Shown here piece after piece: positions 1-13,959 of a stretch of DNA of 64,000 bases; the stretch's first letter is position 1, and each line of letters opens with the position of its first letter. Under the pieces are notes generated by a model that was not told the DNA's origin, did no database searches, and saw nothing but the letters and a program-made list of their open reading frames with translations. This stretch comes from Polydactylus sextarius (taxonomy: Eukaryota > Chordata > Actinopteri > Polynemidae): NCBI GenBank assembly GCA_016801845.1, contig CM028909.1, forward strand, positions 23,216,813 through 23,280,812, written 5' to 3'. The translations under genes and the position numbers were made by a program.

Positions 1-3000
1 ATCTGAATCTTATATTCAGATATTATATGGACAAACAATACCATATCTGACCTGTGATCAGAAATCCTACATAGTCATAAAAACACTTAGTCACAAGAGA
101 GCTCTTCAAGTCTGGCACAGACATCTTCTCTGGAAATAGTGAGCGACCAGTTGTCATTATCTAATGCAGATCTTTGCCTTTGTGCATGTTGAGAGACACT
201 AGCACATCACAGACACGGAAAGTGATTACCTCAACCAGATTCTACTGGGATAAGATTAGCTAAAGAGGGACTTAACTTCATCTGACGCCATCTGACTAGC
301 CCATTGTCTCTCAGTTCTCTAAAAATGTCACAACAAATAGGTGGTTGTTTTTTTCACCTTCCTGCTTTAGAGTGAGGCATTTATGGTAAGAAAAATGGGA
401 AATAAACGCATGTATGTAGCGAAAACAGGTCACTCATCTGTTGCATAACTTTACATAACATTTTTTTTTCAAGTTGAGCATGTTAAGGGGCCGTGGAGAC
501 ATCAGCTGGAGAAACACTTCCACACCCATTTAAACCATACTATGACCACCGTATCGGGACGGCACTGCAGAATGTGTCTCCTGGGTTCCTCACCTTCAGG
601 TCAAGAGGCCAACAGAACAAAGCACCTCTGATGGCTACCCCCAAAACGCCTGAAAGTTACTTCATTGGAATGCTGCTGTTGCTAGGTAAACAAAGAGATG
701 TATTTGAAGAGGACTCAGGGCCACAGGCTACATACTGACGTCATTTTCAGTTAAATTATTGCAAAATATTTACAACGAAAGTCCTTCTTCAACTGAAATG
801 GACTTGTAATACAATTGTTTTTACTTCCCAAGTGAAATTAGCAGAGTCTGTTTTGTTTCTAGAACCACTAAACTACAACCATAAAAGAGCAAAGCAATGG
901 TGACAGCAATAATTAAAGTAGAGAAGGCATTAATAATTATCTCTGTCATAGCTATTACCGACTGCATTTGTTTATTCAGATTAATTCAGGAATCCATTGT
1001 AAATCCATGAAGGTAGATACACAACTGCTGAAATATACAGCTTTATGAAAAAGATAAATGAGTTTTTTCATTTGCTTAAGTTAATGGTAAATTGCCTGAG
1101 ATCACAAACTCTTAATAGTTAGCAAAAATAATGGAATTGTTGAATGTTAGCACAAGTGTTTTCTGTTTTCTTTTCTGTCCCGTGACACAACTGTTTTTAC
1201 ATCACAGTGTCACGAAATGTCTCTCTGAAGCAATGCCACATGGACAACTTTGCTTACAAAAAGCATGAAAGGTATTCTAAAGGGATAGTGGTTAATCCAT
1301 CTTCTTCCCCTCCAGTACTGTTTGTCCCAGCTACTGGTTTGTGGAGTGGTGAGTAGACAGCCCATGCCTGGACTGTATCCGCTGTATGACAACAGACACC
1401 ACATGGTAGCATTCACAAGCTTAAGCCACCAGAACGCTTGATGGTCTGCCAGAGCATGAAGTCTGCCACTCTCTGAGCTAGAGGATGCCCTCATGCATAC
1501 CGTCTCCTTTATTATAGAAAATATGGAACAGTTTATTTTGCCCGTATACGTGACCAAGTTTAACTGAGACAAAAATTGTTATCCTTCGAATAATTCAAAT
1601 AATTGTAATTCAAGTCCGCATCCACAAATGCGCAATCTGCATGACGTAGCTGTCTAGATTTAAGGTAATTACCATCCTGTGGTGATTCAATAATAGCTTA
1701 GACATTGTCAGAAAGGCCATTTCTGTTCCTGCCTCTTTTCAAACTAAATAAATAACTTAACAGAATACAGAGCTTCAGACCTAGTGTCTAACTTATAATG
1801 TGAAATAAATCCAGCCAATTTACATTAAAAGGACATTGTCTTAAATTCACACCAAATAAATCAGTAAATGAAACCTTTTCTATTGTGACAACTAGCCTAT
1901 AATCTGAACTGATACAGTAAAGGTACTCTATAGTAAATAATAACCCATTGTAACTTATCCTATAGTAAACATCATATTTATTTCTCATACATTATGTAAT
2001 GGCTTATCTAGGAACTAGTAACCTGCACTGCAAACTTAAAAAGACTAATCAAAACTGTACTGATAATATGGTAAGAAACATGGGGAAAAGGGCTACCCTT
2101 AGCTTTGATAGGAAATTTTAGGCTAATAACACAAAATACATTTAAGAAACACTAACTCTAAGCACTGTAAAGTAACATTATGACTTCAAATAAACCAAAC
2201 CAATGCCAAGACATGTACAATATAAGCTGTGGATCTGGTGTGTGGACAGAACAGACAGGTTGAAGAGGTTACCGTTAACATAGATTATGTAATTCAAACT
2301 TCTGAGATAGAAGCCATGGAATCCACTGGCTCTTGATTTCACCTTCTGTTTTTTTTTGTAATTGAAGCCATGAGTACTCTGTTGACTGATCAGCCCCCAT
2401 GGTAACTGTTTGATTACAGAACATTTTTCCAGTATATTTAGGGACACAAAAGACGTCTGTGAACATATTCTGACAAAAAAAAGCTCTCTGTTTACTTAGC
2501 TCACACTTATCAAAATTAAATGACTGCAGCAATTAGCTCAGTAGGGTGTCCAACTTGTCTGACAGGGCAAAGGAAAAAATCTGTCCAATGAAATGTGGGG
2601 CTTCCCGAGAAATCCTGTAAAGGGGCTTTGGTTAAAGTTTAGTGAATTCCTCTCATTTTAAAAGAAGCCAAGCATTCTTCACATGGTGCCTGGTGAGACA
2701 TGGTTCGGGGGTTAATAGTGTTTAACGAAGCTGTTCAGGAGGGGAAAAAAGCGTGTTTCTAAATATAATAAAATGGCATCCAGCTGGACTTTCCTGTACT
2801 ATGACTGAATGACAGAGTCCACTCTGGGAATGTGATGCCGCTGGGATGCATTGCTGCATAGTGACATGTGACTCGGAGCAGTAAGGCCGATGAGAGAATC
2901 CAGGAAGGCAAATTATCCCAATTTTTCCTAAAGAGACTGACGCGCATCAGTGACTTAAGGTTGAGATCTACAGGGAGGTCAACAGACACTGAGCACCAAC

Positions 3001-6000
3001 ATCTCATTACTGAACAGTGAGAAACATCTGACAACTGTAGTGATATTATAAAAAGTTTTTTTTAAAAGATTAAAACAGAGCAAATGTTCAGATTCTTTTA
3101 AATACAAAACCAGTCAACAACATTTCTACACTGGCAGCAGAGCTGGAAATATAAGCTACTTTCAAGTATAACTCTATTGTATTTCACATATTATGGCAAG
3201 ATTCTTATCCTAACCCAATTGCTTTAAATTGCATTTCTCTGGCAGATATCATCTAAAGACTATAAAATATAATGGAAAGGTAAGAGTGAACATCCAAGGG
3301 AACATTTTGAGGTAACTGTATTCATCATGAGGGTCACGACCATCATATTTGCTTGTTTTTTTTATGCTAAAAGCATCAGTGGGTACATGTGACTGAGCTA
3401 CATAAACAGCGAGGCTGACCATAACATTATGATGAGTAATTCATGTTATTTTTTGACACATGGTGGAAAATGAGAGAAATATCATGTCTCGAATCTAGTC
3501 AGACTTCAGAATTTGTCATTCTGTTAAAAACATTCGGTAACCAGATACAGTGGCAGCCTGTTGTCTTTTAACTATGTTTATGTCAAAAGAACAATGGCTT
3601 ATACTCCCATACAAGATTCACAAGCAAATACAGAAAACTAAAAACACATGTCAACATTAAAAAAGCACACATGCAATGACTCAGACAAAAAAAAAAAAAG
3701 TGCCTGGGAAAAGGAAGAGTTTTACACTTCCAAATATTTCACTTTAACACTGTGACACATCAAAGCACAAAAGGCTGTTTTATATTTCTGTAATATTTTG
3801 GAATTAGAAGGAAGCTACACTGTGCATTTGTGTTCCAAACCACAGTTTCCCTGATGAAAAGATGATGCTGGACACAACAATCTAAACTCTTTCCTTGTTT
3901 GTTCACCTGAGCAAGTAATGAAATTGAGGGACACTTGCCAAACATTTGACGGGAAGGACACAAAAGGCCTGAGGTTTATACAAAAACAAGACATTGTTGG
4001 TGATGAAAGATTGTGTAATAATTAAGCCAATGAGGATGTTGCTCCACCTTTGTGTATTCAGCCCTACCTGCCCCATGGCACTCAGCTTTGTGCTTCCAGA
4101 CATTACATAATGTCATACACATGAATAATAGTACTGACTGACTTTATGTATATTAATGCAACAACAATATGCTGTCTTACACAGCACATGCTAGTGATTA
4201 TTTATAGAAGAACCAATTCAAATGTAAGCCAAGACGGAAATATGGACCATGTCTGGGCTATGAGACTCCAATTGCAAACAGTCCAGTGATTTATATTCCA
4301 CAAAGAACTTACACGAGGAGCACAGGAACAGGACAGTAGTCAGTGTTTGTGGTATGTTTTTTAAGGAGTGTGTATCATCACAAGCACAAGCACACACACT
4401 AGATATACTCACAAGATATATAAACACTCATATAAACATTTCAAGTGGTTAAAACATCAACAGATTATCTTAAAGACAAATACATTAGTCCTTAGAGACA
4501 CAAGAACACTGTGGTTCAATGTAGTTTTATAAATCTACTGTACTTCTGTGTGTTGTCAACTTTTTTAACAGTTTACTGACTATGCAGTGTCCTGTCTTTT
4601 CCAGACAATTCAATCCACTCCATGTGGAGGAGAAAAGTCATAAAGTTCAAGTAAAAATTGGCAGGAATGTCCAGGTTCAGCCATGTCTCAGTTTGTACTG
4701 TTTGTATGTACATTTCCCTTTATTTACAGAGTCTACATCTACTCTGTTTGACAATAATCAATAATTAAACATCACACATATGCTACGGCATACGCTGATT
4801 TTTTTCAGAGGATCTAGAAGCAAAAACTTTGCAAACACCGTTATTATACAATGCAAACTCACCACATTCAGCAGCACAATGTAAATGGAGGTTCAAGATA
4901 CCAGAAAAGTTCACAAGACAGACCATCACTGAGCCAATGGATGCTTTGTATTTTCCACAGATGTAGATTTTAGAAACATGGCTCAAACTCCTAAACTGAT
5001 GATCATATTAAGTGCATAAGATTGTTTCCTTCCCACAGCGTCTTCCCTTGAATCAGCAACATACTTTATAAAATCACATTAGTCCATGTAACCACTAGTA
5101 GTAGCAAGAATAGCAGCACCAGTAACTATACTCCATGGTGCTCATTTATGCATAATTCAGACAGATACAGTGACCTGGGTCAAATCAGCATTAAATGATG
5201 ATTTCAGCTCCGGCAGAGTTACATAAAAAATGACAAAACTGGCTCAATAAACTGTTTCCAATTTTTTCAGAGCTGAATAATTTTCTAAATCAATTTCTGC
5301 AGTGGTAACACAACATGAAATGTTTTTGCTATGACAACTGCCACTGCCATCTGCTATTCATGAAATCCTCAATAATACCCCTTCAAACCCTCTTGTTGCT
5401 CTGTGGTTTACTGGTGAGTAACAGAATACCACTTAAGCATTTGTGATGGCAAAGTGTTAAGCCTTTACACATGTAGACGGCACATTCAGTCCTCCTGGAC
5501 AAATTCTTTCCACTTAATGCATTTTGGTTCTAATTTTGTCCTGAGGGTTTCACCAAACTCTCCTCTGGTAACAAAACCCTTCTGAAATTTGATGCTGTAA
5601 AAGCTGAAGGGAAAACATGCCTGTTTTAACGTCTGCCAAAAGGGTAGAATCAGTAAAACACTCACCTGCAATTACAAGTACTTAGTGACTTCACACATCT
5701 TTTGGCATGTAAAGACCACATTTACTGAAGAAATGGTCGGCCTAAGGTTATAGTAAAATCTGTTATTGATGTGTGATTAAAGTGTGACGACAGGGAAGGA
5801 AATTACAACTGCCTGAAAGATGTGTTCAAATATTTATCAATGTTTATGTGTAGCTGAATAATAAATTAAACCTAATTACAGCATGTCTGAGTTTGAATTT
5901 TCAAAGACTAACACCTGGCACACACTAGAGGTGCAATTAGTTCAGATGGTAGCATTTGTTTTGTTTCCTGAGCCGCTGCTGTTGCTCTTCTAGCGGTACA

Positions 6001-6250
6001 AAAAAAAAAAATAATAATAATAAAAATAATAAAATAAATAACAGTGCCGAGAAATCCTCAATACTCAACAAAGACGAGAAACGTGGGCAAAAGTTCTGTG
6101 GAATGAGTGAAAGTAAGCTGAGGGGAGAGGAAGGTGGGTGGGGTGGGCAAGGGGAGGAGGGATGAGAAAGGTCCTCCACCCAGAAGGTTGGAGAGGGTCA
6201 GCATGGTGACTGGTGTGCACCGGGAGAGAGGGGGAGGACCCACATGCACA
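1..6250. other. mtor intron 28, part left of angptl7; no gene supported
   Basis: AT-rich sequence with many homopolymer runs, placed inside an mtor intron because mtor exon 28 (12083-12228) is not followed by the next mtor exon anywhere to its left. I searched both strands for the residues expected next in mTOR (INNKLQQPEAA, ATWYEKLHEWEDALVAYDKK) and found none, so the next exon is outside the window. Short open frames here have no splice context or family resemblance. An (ATA)n-rich low-complexity tract lies at 6001-6040. The last 150 bases are unusually G/purine-rich and form the angptl7 upstream region. Confidence 0.7.
6136..6154 (+). promoter_or_regulatory. Predicted G-quadruplex motif upstream of angptl7
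   Basis: Four G runs (6136-6138, 6140-6143, 6145-6147, 6151-6154) are separated by loops of 1, 1 and 3 nt, which satisfies the canonical G3+N1-7 rule. It sits in a purine-rich stretch (about 6117-6165) roughly 100 bp upstream of the TATA-like box of angptl7, on that gene's coding strand. A regulatory role is inference. Confidence 0.55.
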
Positions 6251-6251
6251 A

Positions 6252-6258
6252 TATTTAA
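6252..6258 (+). promoter_or_regulatory. angptl7: TATA-like box of angptl7
   Basis: TATTTAA at 6252-6258 lies about 215 bp upstream of the angptl7 start codon. It predicts transcription starting near 6280 and a 5' UTR of about 190 bp that appears to be in the same exon as the ATG. No other TATA-like element is as well placed, but the transcription start is not directly visible. Confidence 0.45.
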
Positions 6259-6471
6259 GATGCTCAGGCAGTGGAAGGCTTCACAGAGGAAATAAGACAG
6301 AGCCTTGCTGAGACTTTGGTCAGTGCAGTGCTCAACTCAACTGATCACCTAAAGGTTGTGTCAATTTAATCTTTCTAAGATCTTCTACAGGGACTGACTA
6401 CATTTGAAGACCAAAACCTACTTAAAGATATTTGATATTGTGTTAAATTCTAGATTATTTGTAGAATAAAA

Positions 6472-9239
6472 ATGGCAAAAGTAAACTTGAGCATAATGGC
6501 TCTGGGGATCACACTGCTCCTATTAGCAGAGACTTGGGCCCAGAATCCCAGGAAGAGATTGGCACCTCCGAAGCCTTCCAAGGCTCAATGCTGTGATGAG
6601 GTGCGCTCTCTCAAGGTTCAGGTCGCCAATCTGACCAGTATCCTCGAGGAGCTCAATCGCAAGCAGGAGACAGACTTGATGAATGTTGTGAGGCAAATAA
6701 TGGAGCTGGACAAGCAGAATCGACTGCAAGAAGCACGTGTCACAGAGGCAGAGAGCAAGTACTCAGAGATCAACAACCGTGTGGAGATCATGCAGCTACA
6801 AACCCTCCAGTCTGCTACTCAGACATCATCAGGTGAGCAATGACACTGTATAACAGCTATTAATAAATTAGAAATTAAATGATAGTATGGTCTAAACTTA
6901 AGTGTGTATCTTGCCAAAAATCACAAAATATTTTAAAAAAGGTTTGTGCTAACCTTTTTTTTTTTTTAAAGTTGTTCTTATGTAAATGCAACTCACATTC
7001 CAAAAATATCCCTGGAGGGAGTTTGTAGTCACACATAGTAAACCTGATCCATCAGTGACTTAAGTACATGTGACCTGCTTTGTTTTCTCGTGTATTAGGA
7101 AGCTGCCGTCAAATTCTAAATTTCTACCTGTCGTCTAGCAGCCTTTTCAGCTTGTCTCAGTTTTTTTATTGAAAGAAAATGGCACACACATCACATAAAT
7201 GCTCTTATCATTAGGAAGAAAGAAACTCGGGTACACAACAAGCTGTGAGATGCTTCAATACACTGGAATGTGCCTAAACTTTTGTTTGTTAAACCTAAAC
7301 AAAACAGTTCTCGAATATGTTAAATATTTTTGCTCACACAAAACTATATGTTTTAGCTGTAAAAAACTATAATCAGTCTGGTACACTGCTTTGTGAGACT
7401 GCTTCTGTGAATTGGCTGTGGGTAGATTATAGTGCACACACTTATCTCAGCTGCCCAACAGCAGCCAAAAGCATTAATTTGGAGCTGTAGAGGCCCATGT
7501 GCAGGGCTGTCAATAAAGAGTTTCAAAGCCATATCATACCCACCATTCAAGTCAACCTTAGCACACCACTAATCAGCACTGGCTGGTGCACAGAAGTTAA
7601 GCAGGCATGACGTAGTTTATTATTTCAATACCTCAACTGTGTGGTCTAACAGGGCCACATTTATGTCACTGGAAAGGGGAACAGAGAGACCTTTTTTAAA
7701 CTTGTGGAAATTACAGACAGGAGAACAGAACAGGAAGAGATGCAAGGATTAGAAGAAGTGGAAGGTTTTCCTCTCTCTTTCTTTTCACACAGACTTAAAA
7801 AATTGGACTCACTGCTACATAGTGATCTCATAGCCCTATTAATGGCATGACCAGGAGTAAAAAATGGGGGAACCATGCAAAAATCTGAGCCATGCGGAGC
7901 ATATTACCCACGGTTTTGATCTCTTTTGATTTTAGTGAGGGTAAAGGTCATTTTTTCATCTGTCCAATCACTCAAATATCCATAAAGCTGTTAGAATTTA
8001 TGACATTCAGATTTTTAAGAACTGCTCATGAAAGTGCATATGGTTTAAAGATAACTTAAAATATTCTTTTTCCAGATGCCATATATGACTGTGCATCACT
8101 CTACGGCAAGAGCTACAGGATCTCTGGCGAGTACAAACTGCCTAAAGATGAGTTTCTGGGTACACCTGAACTGAGTGTAAGTTATAACTGAGTCTTGTGT
8201 CTAGCATGTCCATGACTCTTTGAGTACATTTGAATTCATTTTTGGTAGAACATAATGAGTTCCCCCTCTTCTCCAAGCACTTAATTAAATGGTGGTAAAT
8301 GCTTTCAGGTCTTCTGCGATATGGAGACAAATGGAGGTGGATGGACTGTAATTCAAAGGCGCAAAATTGGCCTGACATCATTCAACCGTGACTGGAAGCA
8401 GTATAAAAGTGGATTTGGATCCATCCGTGGAGACTTCTGGCTGGGCAATGACCACATCTTCCGCCTAACACGACGACCCACTATGCTCAGGATTGAGATG
8501 GAGGTGCATATTAGAAAATTTTGCGCTCATGTAGGCTTGGACTGAGACTCTAACAAGCAAGAATATATGAGCTATGCATGTATAAGCCCTATGACCTTTT
8601 CACAGACAAAAATACAGAAGCAATTCCTTCTTACTGGTATTGAACATAAGTGTATTAATGAAAAATCAAACTAACATTTCGAGAAATTTAACAAACCACA
8701 AAGAACCAATATTCTCAGGTACTATAAAGTTCCCCCTCTCAATCATGTTATATGTGTTTCGCTTTGCAGGACTGGGCAGGAGAGACAAGGTATGCTGAAT
8801 ACGGCTTTTTCACAGTGGGTAATGAGCTCAACAGCTACAAGCTCTTCATTGCCAACTACAGTGGGAACGCTGGAGACTCCCTGCGCTACCACAACAACAC
8901 CAACTTCAGCACCAACAATAAAGACAATGATAAATGTGTGGATGACTGTGCTGCCCTCCGCAAAGGTAAAATATTACAGCAAATCAACTAAAACAAGCCA
9001 GATGATCAAATAAGTAGGGATTTCCCTCCAGTTCATAATGCATCTTATTCTTCTCTCACCTCATTCTAGGTGGTTACTGGTACAACTGCTGCACTGACTC
9101 AAACCTGAATGGTGTTTTTTACCGCTATGGTGAGCACACAAAGAGCACAGATGGGATCACTTGGTACGGTTGGCATGGACCCAACTACTCCCTCAAGAAA
9201 GTGGAGATGAAGGTGCGGCCAGTGGGTTTCCAACCATAA
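6472..9239 (+). CDS. angptl7: Angiopoietin-like 7, complete, five exons, nested in an mtor intron
   Basis: Exons: 6472-6832, 8076-8176, 8309-8503, 8770-8965, 9070-9239 (stop TAA 9237-9239). All introns are GT-AG and the joined frame gives 340 residues; the human protein has 346. Residues 1-23 form a signal peptide (hydrophobic core ALGITLLLL, cleavage likely after AETWA). A Cys-Cys pair at 40-41 precedes a coiled-coil region of about 42-115 (SLKVQVANLTSILEELNRKQ). Residues 121-340 form a fibrinogen C-terminal domain with GGGWTVIQRR, FGSIRGDFWLGN, NELNSY, the Ca-site-like NKDNDKC and GYWYNCCTDSNLNG. Sequons occur at N53, N248 and N261. The family product is a secreted glycoprotein of extracellular matrix, known from cornea and trabecular meshwork. 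The gene runs antisense inside mtor intron 28, as in human. Intron 1 (6833-8075) shows nothing else. No broken codons were seen. Confidence 0.95.
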
Positions 9240-9830
9240 GTGCTTCATCTGTGTGTCCTGGATCATGATCATAAGCATGAATGTGGAGAAATTTCACTAA
9301 TATCTGTTCAACCAAATTGTAACTTTCCGTTGACGGCAAAAGGAATGAAAATGTTGCTTGTGTTTCAGTCACATGAATGTGTAATGTTTCTATGGTGTTT
9401 GATTGTAAATTGTAGTTCATTTTGTGTATTTATCAGTAAAATATTTTATTTTTTAAAAGCTTTGATAGTTGCTTATTACCACTGTCCCGTATGGGTAACT
9501 AGATTTAGATTCCTTCTCTCATTTCTTGAAAGCACTAGGATATAATTTTAGTCAACACAAGCTGTTTATGTTTAGTCGTAAGAATCAGTTCCGACTGGTC
9601 TGGTTCAGGTTTAAATCATAAAGGACTGGTAAGAACTAAATAAATGTAAGGATCTTTGTGAGTTGCTGGAATGGGACCAAACACAAAATGGATTTTCGAT
9701 GAATTACGCTGCAGTTTATTGTAAAACTCTAACCATTGATGATGGAAATGTGTAATTTGTAAAATGTGTACAGCTCTGTAATTATGTTGTTTTATGTGAT
9801 AGAAAATAAAAATATTTTTTAAAGGAAGCA
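9240..9830 (+). other. angptl7: angptl7 3' UTR and poly(A) signal
   Basis: Non-coding sequence follows the TAA. AATAAA hexamers occur near 9635 and at 9805-9810. The second is followed within about 20 nt by a T/G-rich stretch, the usual downstream element, so the transcript probably ends near 9825-9830. The UTR is AT-rich and contains no supported reading frame. Confidence 0.55.
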
Positions 9831-12082
9831 TTGTGTTTCAAACCTTAAATTCTATAGCACATTATTCTCTTGGCTGTAAAAATAACACAGACATGACAAA
9901 GTCTAAAAGCAGACCAAAGTCTTGTGTCCATTCATGTGCAGTAATGGCAACACATTTTCCTTGAGCCACTGACCTCCGACTCATGGGTCATCCACTGACA
10001 TCCTAAAGAGCCAAAGGACCTTGGCTAAAAGCAGGAATGAAGACCACACATACACTCACACACAGTCTATTGTACCACAAGTTGAACGCCTCCAGGTTTA
10101 CTACTTCGGAAACAGTAACACCATTTTGCTTTGAACCAACAGAATTCCTTAGAGCTTTCAAATACTGACGAAAAGGGAGCTCTGCCTACACAGGCTCAGT
10201 AGTAGGCTTAGTCAAATTCTCTTACTTTTACAAGGTGACAAGTCAGTCAGGGCAAACAACTCATTAAATCGGAATATTTATACCTCCCCTTTAAAAGAAA
10301 TGGTCACAGTCGAATAAAAGGCACTTTGAAAAAAACAGACAATGACAAACGACCAGATCTTTCTATTTGAAAGCTCAAAGTATTAAAATGTCTCTCCCCA
10401 ACAACAAAAGTAGAACACAAACAATGGTGAAGGGAGTAAATGCTACTGAAAGGTGTGTTAGTGTTACTGCTAGTGACACATATACCTTAGTATTTACATA
10501 CCTTTAGGCCCCCACAGAGCCAGCTCTAATTCTATTGTATGAGATGCTCCACACACTGCTGAACATCCTAACCACAATAATGGAACATCACAGCGCTACC
10601 GGTTTGCATTACATTGTACAAGTTTTCGTGCTTGTGTGCCCGCCCTCTTCTAGTCATACACTAATTCCATTTAAACAGAGGTAAAATTACACACAACAGC
10701 CACACTATTTGTCAAACACAGGATGAGATGATTTGTGGCCCTCTACACATCTGAATGCCCTTAATTTAATTTAAAATTCCATTTCTGAACATTTCCAGGG
10801 TTCATGGTAACAAAATGGCAACAGATTTATTTTTAACACATGGTCCAGCTGCAACAACGCCCACCTTCAGTCACTCCAACAGTGATGGAACCACCAGATT
10901 AATACTCACTCATGATAGAAACTGTTGTCAAATTTAACAAAAGTCCATTTAAAGATGGTATACAAAGAACCAAAGACATCTTAAGCCAAATGCTCAATTA
11001 AGAGTGTCCGTGTCTCATACGGAAAATGTGACCTGTTCTCCAGCTCTATCCAAGACTATTGGTTCCTGAAAGTACAGTCAGGCCACAAACTAATTCTTTA
11101 CTCATACTAGTTTCAGCTCATAAAATTTGTACTATTATGAATAAGCCATTTATTCAGATTTAATGCCCTGAACTTTGACAGAAAATCCACAAGAGAATCC
11201 AAGGAACAATTCCTGAAATAATCACACTCACCTACAAACACTGTGACTCATCAGGTACTAAAATACTAGTGACGATGCCTCCTCGTCATCAAAAAGTGTG
11301 CATTAGATGTGAACACTTTTTTTTTCCCTAAAACAGCCACGACTGAGTAGGCTTACAGTGCTTTTTTGCACACCAGCCTGTGGATATTTTATGGGAAATC
11401 CTGGAGAGGTGAGAACCAGATGGGGATATTGAAAACACCAGAGTGCCGGCTCCCATCATTCATCATCATCAAGGCTCCTGAGAAATTGAAAACAGGCCCC
11501 TGAGAAACACAAGTCCAGACACTCATAGATGAAAAGGAGGCAAACGTCCAATTAGATGCCTGGAAAACAGATTTCTCCGTGCCATGCCAAAGACACAGAA
11601 ATAATGAAGGATGAGAAAAGGGGATGGAAAAGATGACAGAAGATATGGAAGAGTTATGGATGAGAGGATATGTAAAGTGTAATTTCTTTGTGTGTTTATG
11701 TAACTGAAAATTGACTCAGCAGAGTAGTTTAATGTTCGTCTTTAGCAATAATGCCTGATGTGATAATTGTTTACAATCTGTTACACCTAGTTTTTGTGAC
11801 AAAAATAAAATCTAGATCATGAGCAAGAGTAAACAAACAAATAATAACTTACTTCCTACTACTGAATCAATTATGACATAACCTTAAAGTTTACAAAAGA
11901 GTATTTGTTATTATTTATTTGGACTTATTAGGATGTATTTTCTTGCAAAGAAAACCGTGTACTTTGCTTTTTTCAGTTAAATTCTGTTAAAAAAGGTTGA
12001 GTTCAAATGTTGGGACTTCATAAAATCTGTGGTTATTTCTCATTAAAAAAATGTTTGCTTCTGAGTTTTTCAGACCTCCTAC
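9831..12082. other. mtor intron 28, part between angptl7 and mtor exon 28; no gene seen
   Basis: About 2.2 kb with no exon-like frame, RNA gene or recognised transposon. Neither mtor nor angptl7 residues continue here. Confidence 0.65.
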
Positions 12083-12228
12083 CTGATAAGAGACTCCAGA
12101 ATGAGAGGAGAGGGACCTTTCTGAAACTCCAGCTCTTTATAATGCAGAGCCTTGGCATAGGCACGACACTTGGCAGCTCTCTCACCAAGCAACACAATCC
12201 CATTATCATCTCTCAGAGGCAGAGGGCC
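12083..12228 (-). CDS. mtor: mtor exon 28 (last visible)
   Basis: Starts after acceptor TTTCCCAG with GPLPLRDDNGIVLLGERAAK and ends ...ESLI plus AG of a split Ser codon before donor GTAGGA. Residues about 1354-1401, at the start of the FAT domain. Donor of the large intron that carries angptl7. Confidence 0.95.
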
Positions 12229-13959
12229 CTGGGAAAGGAGATTAACTGTATAAACAACAAGATTTTTTTTCTGAAACTTGAACGAACTGTTTTCTCCTGC
12301 ACCACTGACAAAAAAAGAACATGTAAAACGTCTGCCACCTATTAGCTTTTTGGTGCCTTGCCAACGCCAATAGTAACCCTTGTAGATTTATGTTGGGCTG
12401 TATATTCTTTAAGTCAGGAAAAATCTTATTAGCCCTTTAAAGCACCGGCTATCATCAAAACTATGAATTTAGAAAGTCTTGCACAGAAAATGCAACTTGA
12501 CATTCATATCTGCAAGCATCCTAATACGACATGACAAAAGAAAATCTTCATTTAAGACCATGACCTGCTGACTACTAACCTTGTCACTGTGCTCCATGAA
12601 CTCTGCAAGGTTGAGTAGCGTCTGTGTGACTTCAGCGATGTCCTGGGAAGTCAGAGCCAACTCGATGCTGCGGATCAGTTCATCTTGCTGGTCTTCACTC
12701 AGCTCAGACCAACAGGACAAGAAGGCTGCATTGAACAGGTCCCTGTGGGCCACAACAACATATCGTTAAGGAACATTAAGTGTTGATAGCAATTTCATTT
12801 ATTTAAAATTCAGTCTACAACAGAACAAAGTGTGCCACAGACAGACAGATAGAGAAACAGACAGACAGATAGATGAATATTTTATTAACCCCAAAGGGAA
12901 ATTAAAGGAGATAAGGCAAAAGTGTTTGGACACTTTCTAAATCTACTGTTTGAAAATGTTTTTTGTCTCTGTGGTCTATCATGAACATGGAGCATTAAAT
13001 ACATAAGACAGGTACAGAAAAAAAGGAGAGAGGAAGTGGGAACCATGACAGACATAGTGTACCTGGCAAGAGGGATGTAGGTTTGAGCCAGTGACCAGCA
13101 CGATCTCAGAGCTGGGGAGGATGACTCCTTGAGCAAGACAACACTCAAGCGCCTGAGCCACTCCAACCAGTCATCTTTGGACACCTTCCTGGCAGCACCC
13201 CAAGCCTGGGAAGAGACAGAAGTCAGTCATTTCAGGAGTCACTGGGAACTATGTGGGAGCAAGAGAGTTTCTCCAGACCTGAGTGTCACAGGTAACGTGT
13301 GTGTGTGTGTGTGTGTGTGTGTGGGAAGATCTGGCTGACAGGAACCCTAAAAACTTTCGCAACTGGTCATCAAATGCTCCAAAGAATGATAAAGCAAGAC
13401 CACCTGATTTGACATTTTGATGATAGCTGTGGAGAGTGCAGCAGTCAACACGTCATTCTGTCATGGGTATTTTACTGTGCATAACTCCTGTAACTGCGAG
13501 GCACATTGCCATATGATTTGCATCAAACGTCCATTCACACGCCTCAAAGGTTCAGTGACCCTGTGTCTCCGCTATGGAAGAGTCTACATTCATTGTGTTT
13601 CTCCACTCATATTTTGTTTTTGTTTATTTTGGCACCAGTTCAGTTTGTTGGCCAATGTCTCATCACCACAAGTGAACTTGTACACAGAATTGTTTACAGG
13701 ACACAATAAACAATAACAACTGCAGTAAACAACTATGCCAGTAAAGTGTTACCGCTGTACATGAGTATAAACCAGTAAGAACTTTTAAAAATAAAACTGA
13801 CCTTCTGAAGTGCTGTTGTGCTGACATGAAGCTTCTTCATAGGCCCCGCCTCGACTGGCCCGCTGACAAGAGTATCACCTTGGTTACCGCGAAGTTGGCG
13901 ATGTTGGAAGATTAGAGGGTCCTCTTCCTCCTCTGCCAGAGTATAACCCTATCATGACA

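Noticed and set aside
1210..1572. 120-codon open frame on minus strand
   Set aside because: No family resemblance and it does not encode the mTOR residues expected after exon 28.
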